Positions 7,906 through 15,714 of a stretch of DNA of 23,300 bases are shown here, piece after piece (positions within the stretch are counted from its first letter, which is position 1; every line of letters begins with the position of its first letter). Under the pieces are notes generated by a model. It made no database searches. It was not told where the DNA came from and saw only the letters and a program-made list of their open reading frames with translations. The stretch is taken from positions 1-23,300 of the forward strand of contig JAIRWJ010000080.1 in assembly GCA_031269065.1 (NCBI GenBank), read 5' to 3'. Position numbers and translations under genes: made by a program. Origin of the DNA: Rickettsiales bacterium. Lineage in GTDB: Bacteria; Pseudomonadota; Alphaproteobacteria; Rickettsiales; UBA1997.

Positions 7906-8274
7906 GTGAGATTTATGGGAAGCTTTCCGCTGGTATTTGTGCTGGCGGTGGTGGCCTGTGCGAATGTTAACTTTATTCATCTGACCAAAGAGCTTAGAAC
8001 TGGAGACACCAGGGAAGAGGTGGTTTCCGCTATGGGTGGTAATCCAGCTGAGCAGAAGGCATCGGTCCGGATGGACGTGCTGGTGTACTATTTGCATGCC
8101 TCGATATTTGATCTTGTTTTTAGCCAGAAGAGAGCGCCATTTGTGGGTTTCTATCCGTTGCTACTGACGGGGCGAGAATTTTGGATAGTGGTGGATAGGG
8201 GTAGAGATAGGACTGTGGCCTTTGGTTATGCAGAGGATTTCAACAATTCTTTGAAAGATCTGGACAAACTATAG
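7906..8274 (+). CDS. bamE: SmpA/OmlA-domain outer-membrane lipoprotein (BamE-like)
   Basis: The 122-residue protein has a lipoprotein signal ending in VVAC, so Cys18 is the predicted lipidated residue. The mature part has the SmpA/OmlA beta-alpha pattern, best seen as ELRTGDTREEVVSAMGGNP. In the BAM complex this small lipoprotein stabilises BamA-BamD during outer-membrane beta-barrel assembly. Start choice is open. GTG at 7906 directly follows the rpmG TAG and gives an Arg in the signal's n-region. ATG at 7915 has a better ribosome binding site (AGGTGA, 5-nt spacing) but no n-region charge. The gene is followed 4 bp later by era. The stop is TAG. The region after residue 55 is divergent, so a paralogue of BamE is possible. 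Confidence 0.72.
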   Translation: MRFMGSFPLVFVLAVVACANVNFIHLTKELRTGDTREEVVSAMGGNPAEQKASVRMDVLVYYLHASIFDLVFSQKRAPFVGFYPLLLTGREFWIVVDRGRDRTVAFGYAEDFNNSLKDLDKL

Positions 8275-8278
8275 AAAA

Positions 8279-9202
8279 ATGGACAAGAAGATGAGTGCAG
8301 AATCTGAGCAGAGATGCATGAACATTGCTCTGGCGGGCTTGCCAAATGCCGGCAAATCCACTCTATTCAATAGGATCATTGGAGATAAAGTTTCCATAGT
8401 ATCCCCTAGAGAACAGACCACAAGAGATGTGATTCGGGGTGTTATGCTGGAAGGTTCCAGCCAGCTCATATTTGTGGACACTCCAGGTCTATTTAGGCCC
8501 CAAAAAAGCCGCATTCTCGAAAGGACTATAGCCCGAAATGCCTGGAAAGGCATTGAAAATATAGATCTACTCTGTCTGATCATAGATAGCAGCAGAAAGA
8601 TAAACGATGAATTAACTAGTGTCATAAAAAGTGTTGCAACTCGGCAGGAAAATATGGTTTTTGTTCTGAATAAGGTAGATCTGGTCAGAAAGGAGAAGTT
8701 GCTGGAGATGGCGAGGGAGCTTAGTGACCTCTATCCAAAATTTATGGAGATATTTATGCTATCGGCCCTAAGTGGTGAGAATATTGATAAATTTAAAAAA
8801 TACTTGCTGAGCCTGGCTCCGATGAGGCCCTGGCTGTTCGAAGCGGATGACATGACGGATGCTCCGGCAAAATTCATGGCGACAGAAATAACAAGGGAAA
8901 AATTGTTCCTCACTCTGAAGCAGGATCTCCCCTATTCACTGGAAGTTTTAAGCGATAGTTTCGAAAACCTCAATAACGGTGACCTAAAGATTCATCAGAC
9001 CATAGCGGTTTTGAAGGAAAGTCAAAAGGCCATAGTTGTCGGCAAATCTGGCCTAATGCTGAAGAATACCGGTATTCTGGCCCGCAGGGACATGGAACAG
9101 TTGTTTGGCAAGAAAGTACATTTGTTTCTATTTGTTAAGGTGAAACCTGACTGGATTGAAGAGAAGTTTCGCAGTAGATACAGTGGTCTCTCTGAAAATT
9201 AG
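8279..9202 (+). CDS. era: GTPase Era
   Basis: Era is an essential GTPase that binds the 3' end of 16S rRNA and checks maturation of the small ribosomal subunit. All G motifs are present: GLPNAGKST (G1, residues 20-28), the TT of EQTTRD (G2), DTPG (G3), NKVD (G4) and SALSG (G5). The C-terminal 110 residues form the KH RNA-binding domain, with VVGKSGLMLK as the expected GxxG-type loop. Length 307 is normal. ATG at 8279 is used here; ATG at 8291, preceded by ACAAGAAG, is an equally good start and would remove four residues. It lies 4 bp after the lipoprotein gene. The stop is TAG. Confidence 0.96.
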   Translation: MDKKMSAESEQRCMNIALAGLPNAGKSTLFNRIIGDKVSIVSPREQTTRDVIRGVMLEGSSQLIFVDTPGLFRPQKSRILERTIARNAWKGIENIDLLCLIIDSSRKINDELTSVIKSVATRQENMVFVLNKVDLVRKEKLLEMARELSDLYPKFMEIFMLSALSGENIDKFKKYLLSLAPMRPWLFEADDMTDAPAKFMATEITREKLFLTLKQDLPYSLEVLSDSFENLNNGDLKIHQTIAVLKESQKAIVVGKSGLMLKNTGILARRDMEQLFGKKVHLFLFVKVKPDWIEEKFRSRYSGLSEN

Positions 9203-9217
9203 AAAATACAAAAGAAG

Positions 9218-9230
9218 GGAAATACTTTCC
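9218..9230 (+). terminator. Weak hairpin after era
   Basis: GGAAA-TAC-TTTCC forms a 5-bp stem 15 bp after the era stop. The T-rich stretch (ATTTCATTGTTTTTT) begins a few bases later rather than directly after it, so termination would be inefficient. Confidence 0.3.
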
Positions 9231-9241
9231 TAATAATTTCA

Positions 9242-9269
9242 TTGTTTTTTCGAGAATATGCTGTATAAT
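9242..9269 (+). promoter_or_regulatory. Putative promoter of the MacB-type permease gene
   Basis: TTGTTT (9242-9247), a 16-nt spacer and a perfect TATAAT (9264-9269) point at the permease gene. A second TATAAT sits at 9278-9283, so two start points are possible. The start codon follows a GGGG ribosome binding site. Confidence 0.55.
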
Positions 9270-9300
9270 AGATCTGTTATAATCTATTTACTGGGGCGTT

Positions 9301-10518
9301 ATGTTATTTCTACAGCTGATGAGTGAAGCCGGGGTTTCGATGAGGTCAAATAAACTCAGATCATTCCTGACAATTTTAGGTATTCTGATAGGAGTGTGTG
9401 CTGTGGTTTTGATGGTAGCTACAGGCCAAACAGTTAGGAACGAAATAAATAGGGAACTTGAATCTCTCGGAGGAAATAAGCTCATTATCATGCCAGGGTC
9501 GGGCAGAAAGGGAGGAGTTGTTGACCGGGGTAATAGGTTGCCTTTAAAGTATCCGGACTACCTGGCTGTAAAAGAGTTACGAAATGTTAAATACTCTGCT
9601 CCGATTTTTAGCGTCTCTTTCAGAGTAGTACATGGGTCAAATAACTGGCAAACCAAGATTATAGGGACAACTCCAGAATATTTTACTGTTGAAAACTACG
9701 AGCTAGAGAGTGGTACCATATTTTCCGAACAGGATGTGACAGATGGGATACCCTATGCTGTTGTAGGCCAGACAATTGTTGAAAAGCTATTTGATGAGGG
9801 AGAAAACCCAATCGGAGCAATGGTGAGGATAAGGGGAAGGCCATTTACGATTATAGGAACTCTAAAGGAAAAAGGTGGTGGAATGGGGGATCCGGATGAT
9901 GTGGTAATAGCCCCACTTTTCTCTGTTAAACGAAGACTAACCTCCAACAGAATCCAGAATTCCATCGGTGTCATAGAAGTGATAGCCGACGATGAAAAGA
10001 CTTTGCCCTACGTACAGAACAGGATTACGGCGCTTCTACAGGAGAGGCACCGGATAGCTGAGAATGAAGATGATGATTTTGATATTATGAATCTGAAGGA
10101 AATTGCTAACAAGCTCGACAAAATAGCACGTATACTTTCCATTCTGCTGACATCTATAGCTTCCATATCCCTTCTGGTGGGTAGCATAGGAATCATGAAT
10201 ATGATGCTAGTCTCCGTGACCGAGAGAACCAGAGAAATTGGGGTAAGAAAGGCTCTGGGAGCGAAGAACAGTGACATAATGATACAATTTCTGCTTGAGT
10301 CTATATTACTGTCCATGGCCGGAAGCCTAATTGGTATGGTTCTAGGTATAATACTCTCCCAGATAGGAGGAGTAATCCTTGATAAGGATGTGCCCGTGAG
10401 TGTTGTGACCATAATAATATCCATAGTCATTGCGGTTATTGTGGGTATAGTCTCCGGCATGGTACCGGCAATGAAAGCAACAAAATTGGATCCAACAGAG
10501 GCTCTGAGATATCAATAG
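9301..10518 (+). CDS. MacB/FtsX-type ABC transporter permease
   Basis: This 405-residue inner-membrane subunit has the MacB architecture without the ATPase. One N-terminal membrane helix follows LRSFLTILGILIG (residues about 20-42). A periplasmic domain of about 220 residues follows (GVVDRGN, AVVGQTIVEKLF). Three C-terminal helices complete it, with the coupling segment TERTREIGVRKALGAK and the terminal DPTEALRYQ that ends most of these permeases. MacB-type machines are mechanotransmitters that export lipoproteins, peptides or drugs, or drive periplasmic processes. No ATP-binding partner is adjacent, so the ATPase must be elsewhere; substrate is unknown. The gene has its own promoter and stands apart from era and the cupin gene. 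The stop is TAG. Confidence 0.9.
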   Translation: MLFLQLMSEAGVSMRSNKLRSFLTILGILIGVCAVVLMVATGQTVRNEINRELESLGGNKLIIMPGSGRKGGVVDRGNRLPLKYPDYLAVKELRNVKYSAPIFSVSFRVVHGSNNWQTKIIGTTPEYFTVENYELESGTIFSEQDVTDGIPYAVVGQTIVEKLFDEGENPIGAMVRIRGRPFTIIGTLKEKGGGMGDPDDVVIAPLFSVKRRLTSNRIQNSIGVIEVIADDEKTLPYVQNRITALLQERHRIAENEDDDFDIMNLKEIANKLDKIARILSILLTSIASISLLVGSIGIMNMMLVSVTERTREIGVRKALGAKNSDIMIQFLLESILLSMAGSLIGMVLGIILSQIGGVILDKDVPVSVVTIIISIVIAVIVGIVSGMVPAMKATKLDPTEALRYQ

Positions 10519-10566
10519 TTAGAAAATAGTCAGGTTCCAGCGCTTGGTTTGACAAAGGCGAAATAT

Positions 10567-10595
10567 TTGGTAAATTTACGTACATGGTCTATAAT
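10567..10595 (+). promoter_or_regulatory. Promoter giving a very short or absent leader
   Basis: TTGGTA (10567-10572), a 17-nt spacer and a perfect TATAAT (10590-10595) would start transcription about 7-8 bases before the ATG at 10610. A second perfect TATAAT (10604-10609) touches that ATG. A TTGACA occurs at 10549-10554 but is 35 nt from the first TATAAT, too far to pair with it. The short distance leaves no room for a ribosome binding site. Confidence 0.55.
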
Positions 10596-10609
10596 AGAAA
10601 TGATATAAT

Positions 10610-10954
10610 ATGGGAAAACTAGTGCAGAGACCCTGGGGTACCTTTGAGCTGATATTGGAGACAGAAAACTATGTAGTCAAGAGGCTGGTGGTTTATCCCG
10701 ACTCTATGCTATCTCTCCAATCCCATAACCACAGGAATGAACACTGGGTTGTGGTCGAAGGCGAAGGCATAATCACGGTCAGAGAGGAGAAATTTTTGAA
10801 AAAAAGGGACGAGCAGGTGTACATCCCCAAAGGCGCAAAACACAGGGCGGCCAATGTGAAACAGGAAAATCTGGTACTTATAGAAGTCCAGACGGGTGAT
10901 CTGTTGAGTGAGGATGATATAGTCAGATATGAGGATATTTATGGGAGAGTATGA
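10610..10954 (+). CDS. Stand-alone cupin, mannose-6-phosphate isomerase type II C-terminal domain
   Basis: The 114-residue product is a near-complete match in pattern to the C-terminal isomerase domain of ManC/AlgA-type proteins: QRPWGTF, LSLQSHNHRNEHWVVVEGEG, YIPKGAKHRAAN, VQTGDLLSEDDIVRYEDIYGR. The metal ligands of the cupin (Gln, two His, Glu, later His) are visible. In fused enzymes this domain interconverts fructose-6-phosphate and mannose-6-phosphate for GDP-mannose; here the guanylyltransferase half is missing, as in other free-standing members. ATG at 10610 is the start, almost leaderless. It overlaps the next gene by 14 bp. The stop is TGA. Confidence 0.88.
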   Translation: MGKLVQRPWGTFELILETENYVVKRLVVYPDSMLSLQSHNHRNEHWVVVEGEGIITVREEKFLKKRDEQVYIPKGAKHRAANVKQENLVLIEVQTGDLLSEDDIVRYEDIYGRV

Positions 10955-11501
10955 GGAAAATATAGTATTTAGGACTGACAAATATGTTTTTAGAAAATTT
11001 ACAATGGATAATTTTGATGAATTCCGTTCTCTAAACATGGATTCAGAGGCTATGCGCTATGTAAATCATAATGGTGGGAAGCCAAAGACCTATAAGGAAT
11101 GTGTGCAAAAATACAACGACATGGCCTACTCCCAGGACAAGTTTGGTTATAGCTATTGGGCTGTCTACAGCCGTGGCAGCGACTTCCTAGGCCAGTGTGG
11201 TGCACTTAAGACCTGGGCGTCTGATTCAATTACATTTTGCTATGCATTCCAGAAAAAATACTGGGGCAAAGGTATAGGAACTGAGGTTTGCAGTATTGTT
11301 CTGGATTATCTCTTCAGAAATTTTCCAACCATGGAAAAATTAGTAACAACGGCACTCGACGAGAATGAGGCTTCTATTAAAATATTGAGAAAAATTGGCT
11401 TCGAATACACCCACAGTAATAAGGAATACGGTATGAATCTGGAATTCTTCGAAATCAGAAGAACTGACTATGCTGAAAAAAATATTCAAACTATTAGCTA
11501 A
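10941..11501 (+). CDS. GNAT-family N-acetyltransferase (RimJ/RimL-like)
   Basis: The product (186 residues from this start) has the GNAT fold. VFRKFTMDNFDEF is a typical first strand and helix. YWGKGIGTE is the acetyl-CoA pyrophosphate-binding motif A. NEASIKILRKIGFEY is motif B near the end. RimJ/RimL-like members acetylate ribosomal protein N termini or small molecules; the substrate here is unknown. I chose ATG at 10941, preceded by GAGGAT at six-base spacing, over ATG at 10929. The gene overlaps the cupin gene by 14 bp and its last 32 bp overlap the PBP1A start, so the three are probably one transcript. Confidence 0.85.
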   Translation: MGEYEENIVFRTDKYVFRKFTMDNFDEFRSLNMDSEAMRYVNHNGGKPKTYKECVQKYNDMAYSQDKFGYSYWAVYSRGSDFLGQCGALKTWASDSITFCYAFQKKYWGKGIGTEVCSIVLDYLFRNFPTMEKLVTTALDENEASIKILRKIGFEYTHSNKEYGMNLEFFEIRRTDYAEKNIQTIS

Positions 11502-14166
11502 TATCGTCTATCTGGGCACTCTGACAGCCATAGTTGCCCTCTATGCTGTATTTTTGCACTTTAGCAAGAGTCTTCCGATACACTCAAAATTGGAAGACTA
11601 CCAACCCCCTATAACCAGCAGAGTATACAGCAGTGACGGTCTGCTTCTCAGAGAATATGCGGATGAGAAGAGGTTGTTCGTATCCATAGATAATATACCT
11701 GACGTGGTGAAACAGGCCTTTATTTCTGCCGAAGACAAGAATTTCTACAGGAACAGTGGCCTGGACTTAGAATCCCTATTTTCTGCCTTTGTTTATAATG
11801 TACAAAACTACTATAGAAACAAAAACACCAATTTCCGTGGTGGCTCTACTATAACCCAGCAGGTTGTCAAAAACATGCTTCTATCCAACGAAAAAACCCT
11901 TCAGCGGAAGATTAAGGAGGCCATACTGGCTGTGAGAGTTACTCGAGATTTCGGAAAGGATAAAATTCTAGAGTTGTATCTCAACCACATTTTTCTGGGA
12001 AATAATTCCTATGGGGTGGCTGCAGCCGCTCTGACCTATTTTGATAAATCTCTAGATGAACTGACCCTTGAGGACGCAGCGCTACTAGCCTCTCTGCCAA
12101 AATCTCCGGGGAAGATAAATCCTGTTAAAAATTACCCTAAAACCCTAGAGAGAAGGAACTGGGTTCTGGACAGAATGAGGAAAGATGGTCATGTGGATGA
12201 GTACAGGTATCAGGCTGCGCTTGGTAGACCCATAGAACTCAAAAAACCCACGAAAAAAGATGAATATTTTAACTTTGGGGCATTCGTAGAGGAGGTTAGA
12301 AAGAATATGCTAGGCAAATTTACGGAGGATGATCTGATGCGGAAGGGTCTGATAATTTCTACCACAATTGAACCGGATATGCAAAAAATTCTTGACAGAG
12401 CTCTGAAAAACGGTCTTGAGGAGTATGATAGGAGACACGGTTACAGAGGCGCTCTGGGTAACATCTACGGAGGTAATGAGAAGGATTTCCAGTCGAACTG
12501 GTCTCAGAGACTTAGGGACTTTGAGATTGGAGAATACTACCGGAACAATTGGAGAAGAGCCGTGGTGTTGGCTCTCAATGCAGAGGAGCGTCAGATAGTG
12601 ATAGGTATGCTGCATAGCCCGGACCTGAAAACTTATGAATCCGATACGCTATCTAGTGTAGGTGGCCTGGTGGTGAGAACAAGCTATATGAAGTTGGAAG
12701 ATGTGAAATGGGCCGTGGATCCACAGCTTTTGAATGCAAAGGAAACTGACAGTTTGGGTAATGAGAAAAAACCTATAAAAGAAGCTAGAAGCATCAAGGA
12801 CGTAAATCTAAAGCTGGGTGATGTGGTGTTTGTTGAAAAATTTAGAGAGAGTGGCGGCTATTTTTTGAAACAGACACCACTAGTCAACGGGGGTGCTGTT
12901 GCCATAGACCCGCACCAAGGTAGAATTCTAGGCATGGTCGGAGGCTACATAGACTCTGAGATCAACTTCAACAGGGTAACCCAGGCCAACCGGCAGCCTG
13001 GATCGGCAATGAAACCTATAGTTTATCTGACGGCTTTTGAAAATGATTATAGGCCTTCTGATACGATTATGGATGAAGAAATAGTGCTGAGTCAGGGACC
13101 GAATCTGCCAACCTATAGACCTCACAATTTTAACAAGAAATTCAATGGCCTTGTGACACTGAGAAAAGCCATGCAGAACTCCTATAATGTGGCAACGGTG
13201 AGGCTGGCGAGTCAGGTCGGTCTGAACAAAATTGTGAAAAACATAAGGAAGTTTGGCATAAGTAGCAAACCAAGAAGACTCTATTCTGTCGTTCTTGGTT
13301 CTCTGGAAACGCATCTGATCAATCTAACTAGAGCCTATGCCATGATCATAAATGGAGGCAAATATATAGACATGACTACCATCGAAAAGATCCAGGATAA
13401 ATATGGTAAAGTTGTGTTCAGAATGGATAGTAGGCCCTGTGAAAAATGTTTGGTTACCGAAGAAGACATTAACAATGTAGAAGTTCCGTTTTTGGAGGAT
13501 AACAGAATTGCTATCACAGACAGTGAAAGTGCCTATCAGGTAACCTATTTGATGGAGGGCACCGTAAAATATGGCACAGCCCAGCGCCTGAAGGGAATGG
13601 GCAAAATCATTGGCGGCAAGACAGGTAGTAGCAGCGACTTCAAAGATGCCTGGTTCATAGGATTTACTCCAGATCTGGTCCTTGGTATCTATGTGGGCTT
13701 TGATGATAACAGGACTTTGGGGGAAAATGAAACCGGCTCAAAGGTCGCAACCCCTATATTTGCAGAAGCTATGAGAGAGATCTTGAAAAATGAGCAATCT
13801 GTGCCATTCAGAATTCCTGAAGGTATAGTGTTCAAGAAGATCGATATGAACACCGGTAAAAAACCAACACTAGCCACAGCTAAGAACAGTATCATTCTGG
13901 AGGCATTTAAGGCCAACGATACTGGTTCCATGGAAAATTGTGTTTCCAGTGGGGATCCGGCCGGTGAACAGCTGAAGGAACTAGGAGTCTATATAGATGA
14001 CAGCTATCGGGAAAAGAACTCTGACAGTTTTGAAAATATATATGAAAACGATGGTATTAACCCATTTGGTATGGATATTGATGGTGCATCGACTGGCGAC
14101 AATCCAAATCCAGCAGATAGAAAAGTGCCTGGTGATGAATTTGATATAATAAATATGAATTTTTAG
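11470..14166 (+). CDS. mrcA: Class A penicillin-binding protein 1A
   Basis: This bifunctional enzyme polymerises lipid II into glycan strands and crosslinks the stem peptides in the periplasm. A single N-terminal membrane anchor (residues 8-30) precedes the GT51 domain, with catalytic Glu88 in SAEDKNFYRNSG, GGSTITQQ and KDKILELYLNHIFLGNNSYG. Most GT51 enzymes have His where this one has Asn in the first motif (ED-x2-F-x2-H-x-G). After a long linker/OB region, the transpeptidase has Ser512 in SAMK, S571-Y-N and K717-T-G, all intact. The 898-residue length and the acidic disordered tail are slightly long for PBP1A. The ATG at 11470 overlaps the GNAT gene by 32 bp; ruvC starts 1 bp after the TAG. 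Confidence 0.95.
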   Translation: MLKKIFKLLANIVYLGTLTAIVALYAVFLHFSKSLPIHSKLEDYQPPITSRVYSSDGLLLREYADEKRLFVSIDNIPDVVKQAFISAEDKNFYRNSGLDLESLFSAFVYNVQNYYRNKNTNFRGGSTITQQVVKNMLLSNEKTLQRKIKEAILAVRVTRDFGKDKILELYLNHIFLGNNSYGVAAAALTYFDKSLDELTLEDAALLASLPKSPGKINPVKNYPKTLERRNWVLDRMRKDGHVDEYRYQAALGRPIELKKPTKKDEYFNFGAFVEEVRKNMLGKFTEDDLMRKGLIISTTIEPDMQKILDRALKNGLEEYDRRHGYRGALGNIYGGNEKDFQSNWSQRLRDFEIGEYYRNNWRRAVVLALNAEERQIVIGMLHSPDLKTYESDTLSSVGGLVVRTSYMKLEDVKWAVDPQLLNAKETDSLGNEKKPIKEARSIKDVNLKLGDVVFVEKFRESGGYFLKQTPLVNGGAVAIDPHQGRILGMVGGYIDSEINFNRVTQANRQPGSAMKPIVYLTAFENDYRPSDTIMDEEIVLSQGPNLPTYRPHNFNKKFNGLVTLRKAMQNSYNVATVRLASQVGLNKIVKNIRKFGISSKPRRLYSVVLGSLETHLINLTRAYAMIINGGKYIDMTTIEKIQDKYGKVVFRMDSRPCEKCLVTEEDINNVEVPFLEDNRIAITDSESAYQVTYLMEGTVKYGTAQRLKGMGKIIGGKTGSSSDFKDAWFIGFTPDLVLGIYVGFDDNRTLGENETGSKVATPIFAEAMREILKNEQSVPFRIPEGIVFKKIDMNTGKKPTLATAKNSIILEAFKANDTGSMENCVSSGDPAGEQLKELGVYIDDSYREKNSDSFENIYENDGINPFGMDIDGASTGDNPNPADRKVPGDEFDIINMNF

Positions 14167-14167
14167 T

Positions 14168-14650
14168 ATGATAGTTCTAGGTATTGATCCCGGCCTTGTA
14201 AAAACTGGCTACGGGTTAGTTAGGTCCGAAGGTACCAACCTTTTTTACCTAACCAGTGGCACAATTTTTACGAATACAGAAATGCCCATCGAAAATAGGC
14301 TGAAGAATATTTTCAACGAACTGAATGGTCTATTAGCTTTGCACAGGCCAGATCACTTTTCCATAGAAGAAACATTTGTGAACAATAACCCCATAAGTTC
14401 GCTGAAGCTTGGCCAGGCAAGAGGAGTGGCTATACTCTGCGCCGGGTTGAACAATCTGGAAGTTTTTGAGTATAAGCCAAATACGATAAAAAAGAGTATT
14501 ACAGGGGTTGGCAAGGCAAGCAAAGTACAGGTTGGTACTATGGTCAAATGTCTACTTCCAGCCGTGGATCTGAGAACAGAGGACGAAGCAGATGCTCTGG
14601 CCATAGCCATATGTCACATAAATAATTTTCGGGGGCCGCTACCCAGCTAA
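14168..14650 (+). CDS. ruvC: Holliday junction endonuclease RuvC
   Basis: RuvC is the dimeric resolvase that cuts Holliday junctions made in recombination and fork repair. The RNase H-like motifs are present: VLGIDPGLVKTGYG with the first catalytic Asp, FSIEETFVNNNP with the Glu, and DEADALAIAICH with the last acidic residues. LKLGQARGVAI is the family central helix. Length 160 is usual. ATG at 14168 follows the PBP1A stop by one base, so it is probably co-transcribed and coupled. ruvA and ruvB are not in the window. A hairpin with a T-run follows. Confidence 0.96.
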   Translation: MIVLGIDPGLVKTGYGLVRSEGTNLFYLTSGTIFTNTEMPIENRLKNIFNELNGLLALHRPDHFSIEETFVNNNPISSLKLGQARGVAILCAGLNNLEVFEYKPNTIKKSITGVGKASKVQVGTMVKCLLPAVDLRTEDEADALAIAICHINNFRGPLPS

Positions 14651-14682
14651 TATGGAAGGGTTTTAGGATTTTTTACTGCACA

Positions 14683-14699
14683 AAAAAACTAGGTTTTTT
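14683..14699 (+). terminator. Terminator-like hairpin after ruvC
   Basis: AAAAAAC-TAG-GTTTTTT is a perfect 7-bp stem with a 3-nt loop ending in six T, 32 bp after the ruvC stop. The stem is almost all A-T, so it is weak, but its position fits the end of the cupin-GNAT-PBP1A-ruvC transcript. Confidence 0.5.
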
Positions 14700-14741
14700 A
14701 TCTCTAAATGTTAAAAAGAGAAGAGAAAACCTAGAAACTCA

Positions 14742-14900
14742 GTCAGGCTTTTTATTTTTTCTAAACCTTTTTTTAAGTTTAGAAAGATACTGACCGTATC
14801 TTCATTCTATTTTTCATCAAATTTTCGTTTGACGAAGAGGTCAAAATAAAACCTCCCTGTTTCGCCACAGAGTGCTACCCCTATAGCCGGGTACAGGACC
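14742..14900. other. Cluster of adjacent stem-loops, possible structured RNA
   Basis: Perfect short stems follow one another: TTTCTAAAC/GTTTAGAAA (14758-14766 with 14777-14785), enclosed by GTCAG/CTGAC (14742-14746 with 14790-14794) or alternatively GATAC/GTATC (14786-14800); TTCGT/ACGAA (14824-14836); GAGGT/ACCTC (14837-14855); CTGT/ACAG; and TACCC/GGGTA before 14895. No known RNA (tmRNA, RNase P, SRP RNA, 6S) was recognised, and covariation cannot be judged from one sequence. Confidence 0.35.
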
Positions 14901-14974
14901 CTAATAGTTTTAAGAGCTCTTTCTATTTATTCTAGTATGCTATTACTAGAAAGGGGAAACTATCACCCCCAGAT

Positions 14975-15228
14975 GGCTGCTTTTTCTTTTGTTTCCATGT
15001 ATCTTTTAACTACACAGAGGACGTCATCCAAATCCTAGCCAATTACATCATTTAAGGTGTGCTCCTATTTTTCTTTTTTACCCTAGAGTTCTACATCCAA
15101 GGAAGGACACTGGCCATATCCTAATTGATTAACCTATTTTAGAATTTACTTTTCTTTTTTTAAATTTTATAAAAAATAAACCCAGGGACACCAATCAAAT
15201 CCCAGCAAATTACTCTAACCTAGACAAT
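14975..15228. repeat. Three degenerate tandem repeats, 81-86 bp period
   Basis: Each unit has a T-tract interrupted by one C (the C at 14986, 15073 and 15154), then GGAC at 15019, 15105 and 15186 (32-33 bp later), then ATCC exactly 13 bp after GGAC, then AATTA/GATTA exactly 22 bp after GGAC. Unit starts are 86 and 81 bp apart. The first two units also share GCT-CT just before the T-tract. A decayed fourth unit may follow near 15250. The units carry no open frame. Confidence 0.65.
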
Positions 15229-15312
15229 CAATAGCTACCAACCTAGACTAGACAACACCTGCCAAATTGACAAAGTTATTAGCTTTATGGGTAGATAATA
15301 ATAATAAATAAT

Positions 15313-15332
15313 TTAAATGTCAAGACATTTAA
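15313..15332. repeat. Perfect 9-bp inverted repeat in AT-rich DNA
   Basis: TTAAATGTC-AA-GACATTTAA is symmetric over 20 bp. It sits among ATAATAATAATAAATAATT and ATTAATATTAATATTTTTTTT. Without flanking T-run logic it looks more like a protein-binding site than a terminator. Confidence 0.5.
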
Positions 15333-15714
15333 CAATTAATATTAATATTTTTTTTATGCAAAAAATAGCTATCGGGAAGGTTTTTAAGATTTATTTTTTA
15401 TATTATAACTTAATTTTTACAAATTATCGACAAGAAATTTTGAGTTAGTTTGAAAAAATTTTGAAACGCAGAAGCATAGGGAAATAGCTAGAGGTTTTAC
15501 CACATAAAAGCGATATTTATTTAAAAAGCCAGCCTTTCTCTTCCACCTACATGTTATCGACCATTTCCAGCTGCCCACCATTACCTCGAAGTATGGTTTT
15601 ATTAAAGGGTTACGGGAGGTCTGGTACAGGAACTGGGTTCCAACATACAGTATTGCTTTTAGCCTCTCCGCTTTCTAGACTAGGCGAACCAGTGATAAAT
15701 GTTTAGAAAAGCGA

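Larger units (their letters stand above)
14651..15714. other. 1.06-kb gap without a convincing gene
   Basis: No reading frame here resembles a protein I know. From left to right it holds a terminator-like hairpin (14683-14699), a series of small stem-loops (14742-14900), three degenerate tandem repeats (about 14975-15228), an AT-rich part with a perfect palindrome (15313-15332), two TTATCGAC motifs (15424 and 15554), and a more G+C-rich last 170 bp with a 51-codon ATG frame (15551-15706) of doubtful value. It may be a decayed gene, a structured RNA locus or a control region. Confidence 0.6.

Noticed and set aside
14975..15228. CRISPR array
   Set aside because: The repeats are degenerate, about 85 bp long with no unique spacers, and no cas gene is nearby.
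14651..15714. tRNA, tmRNA, RNase P RNA or SRP RNA in the long gap
   Set aside because: No T-loop GTTCRA signature, no acceptor stem and none of the conserved cores of these RNAs were found on either strand.
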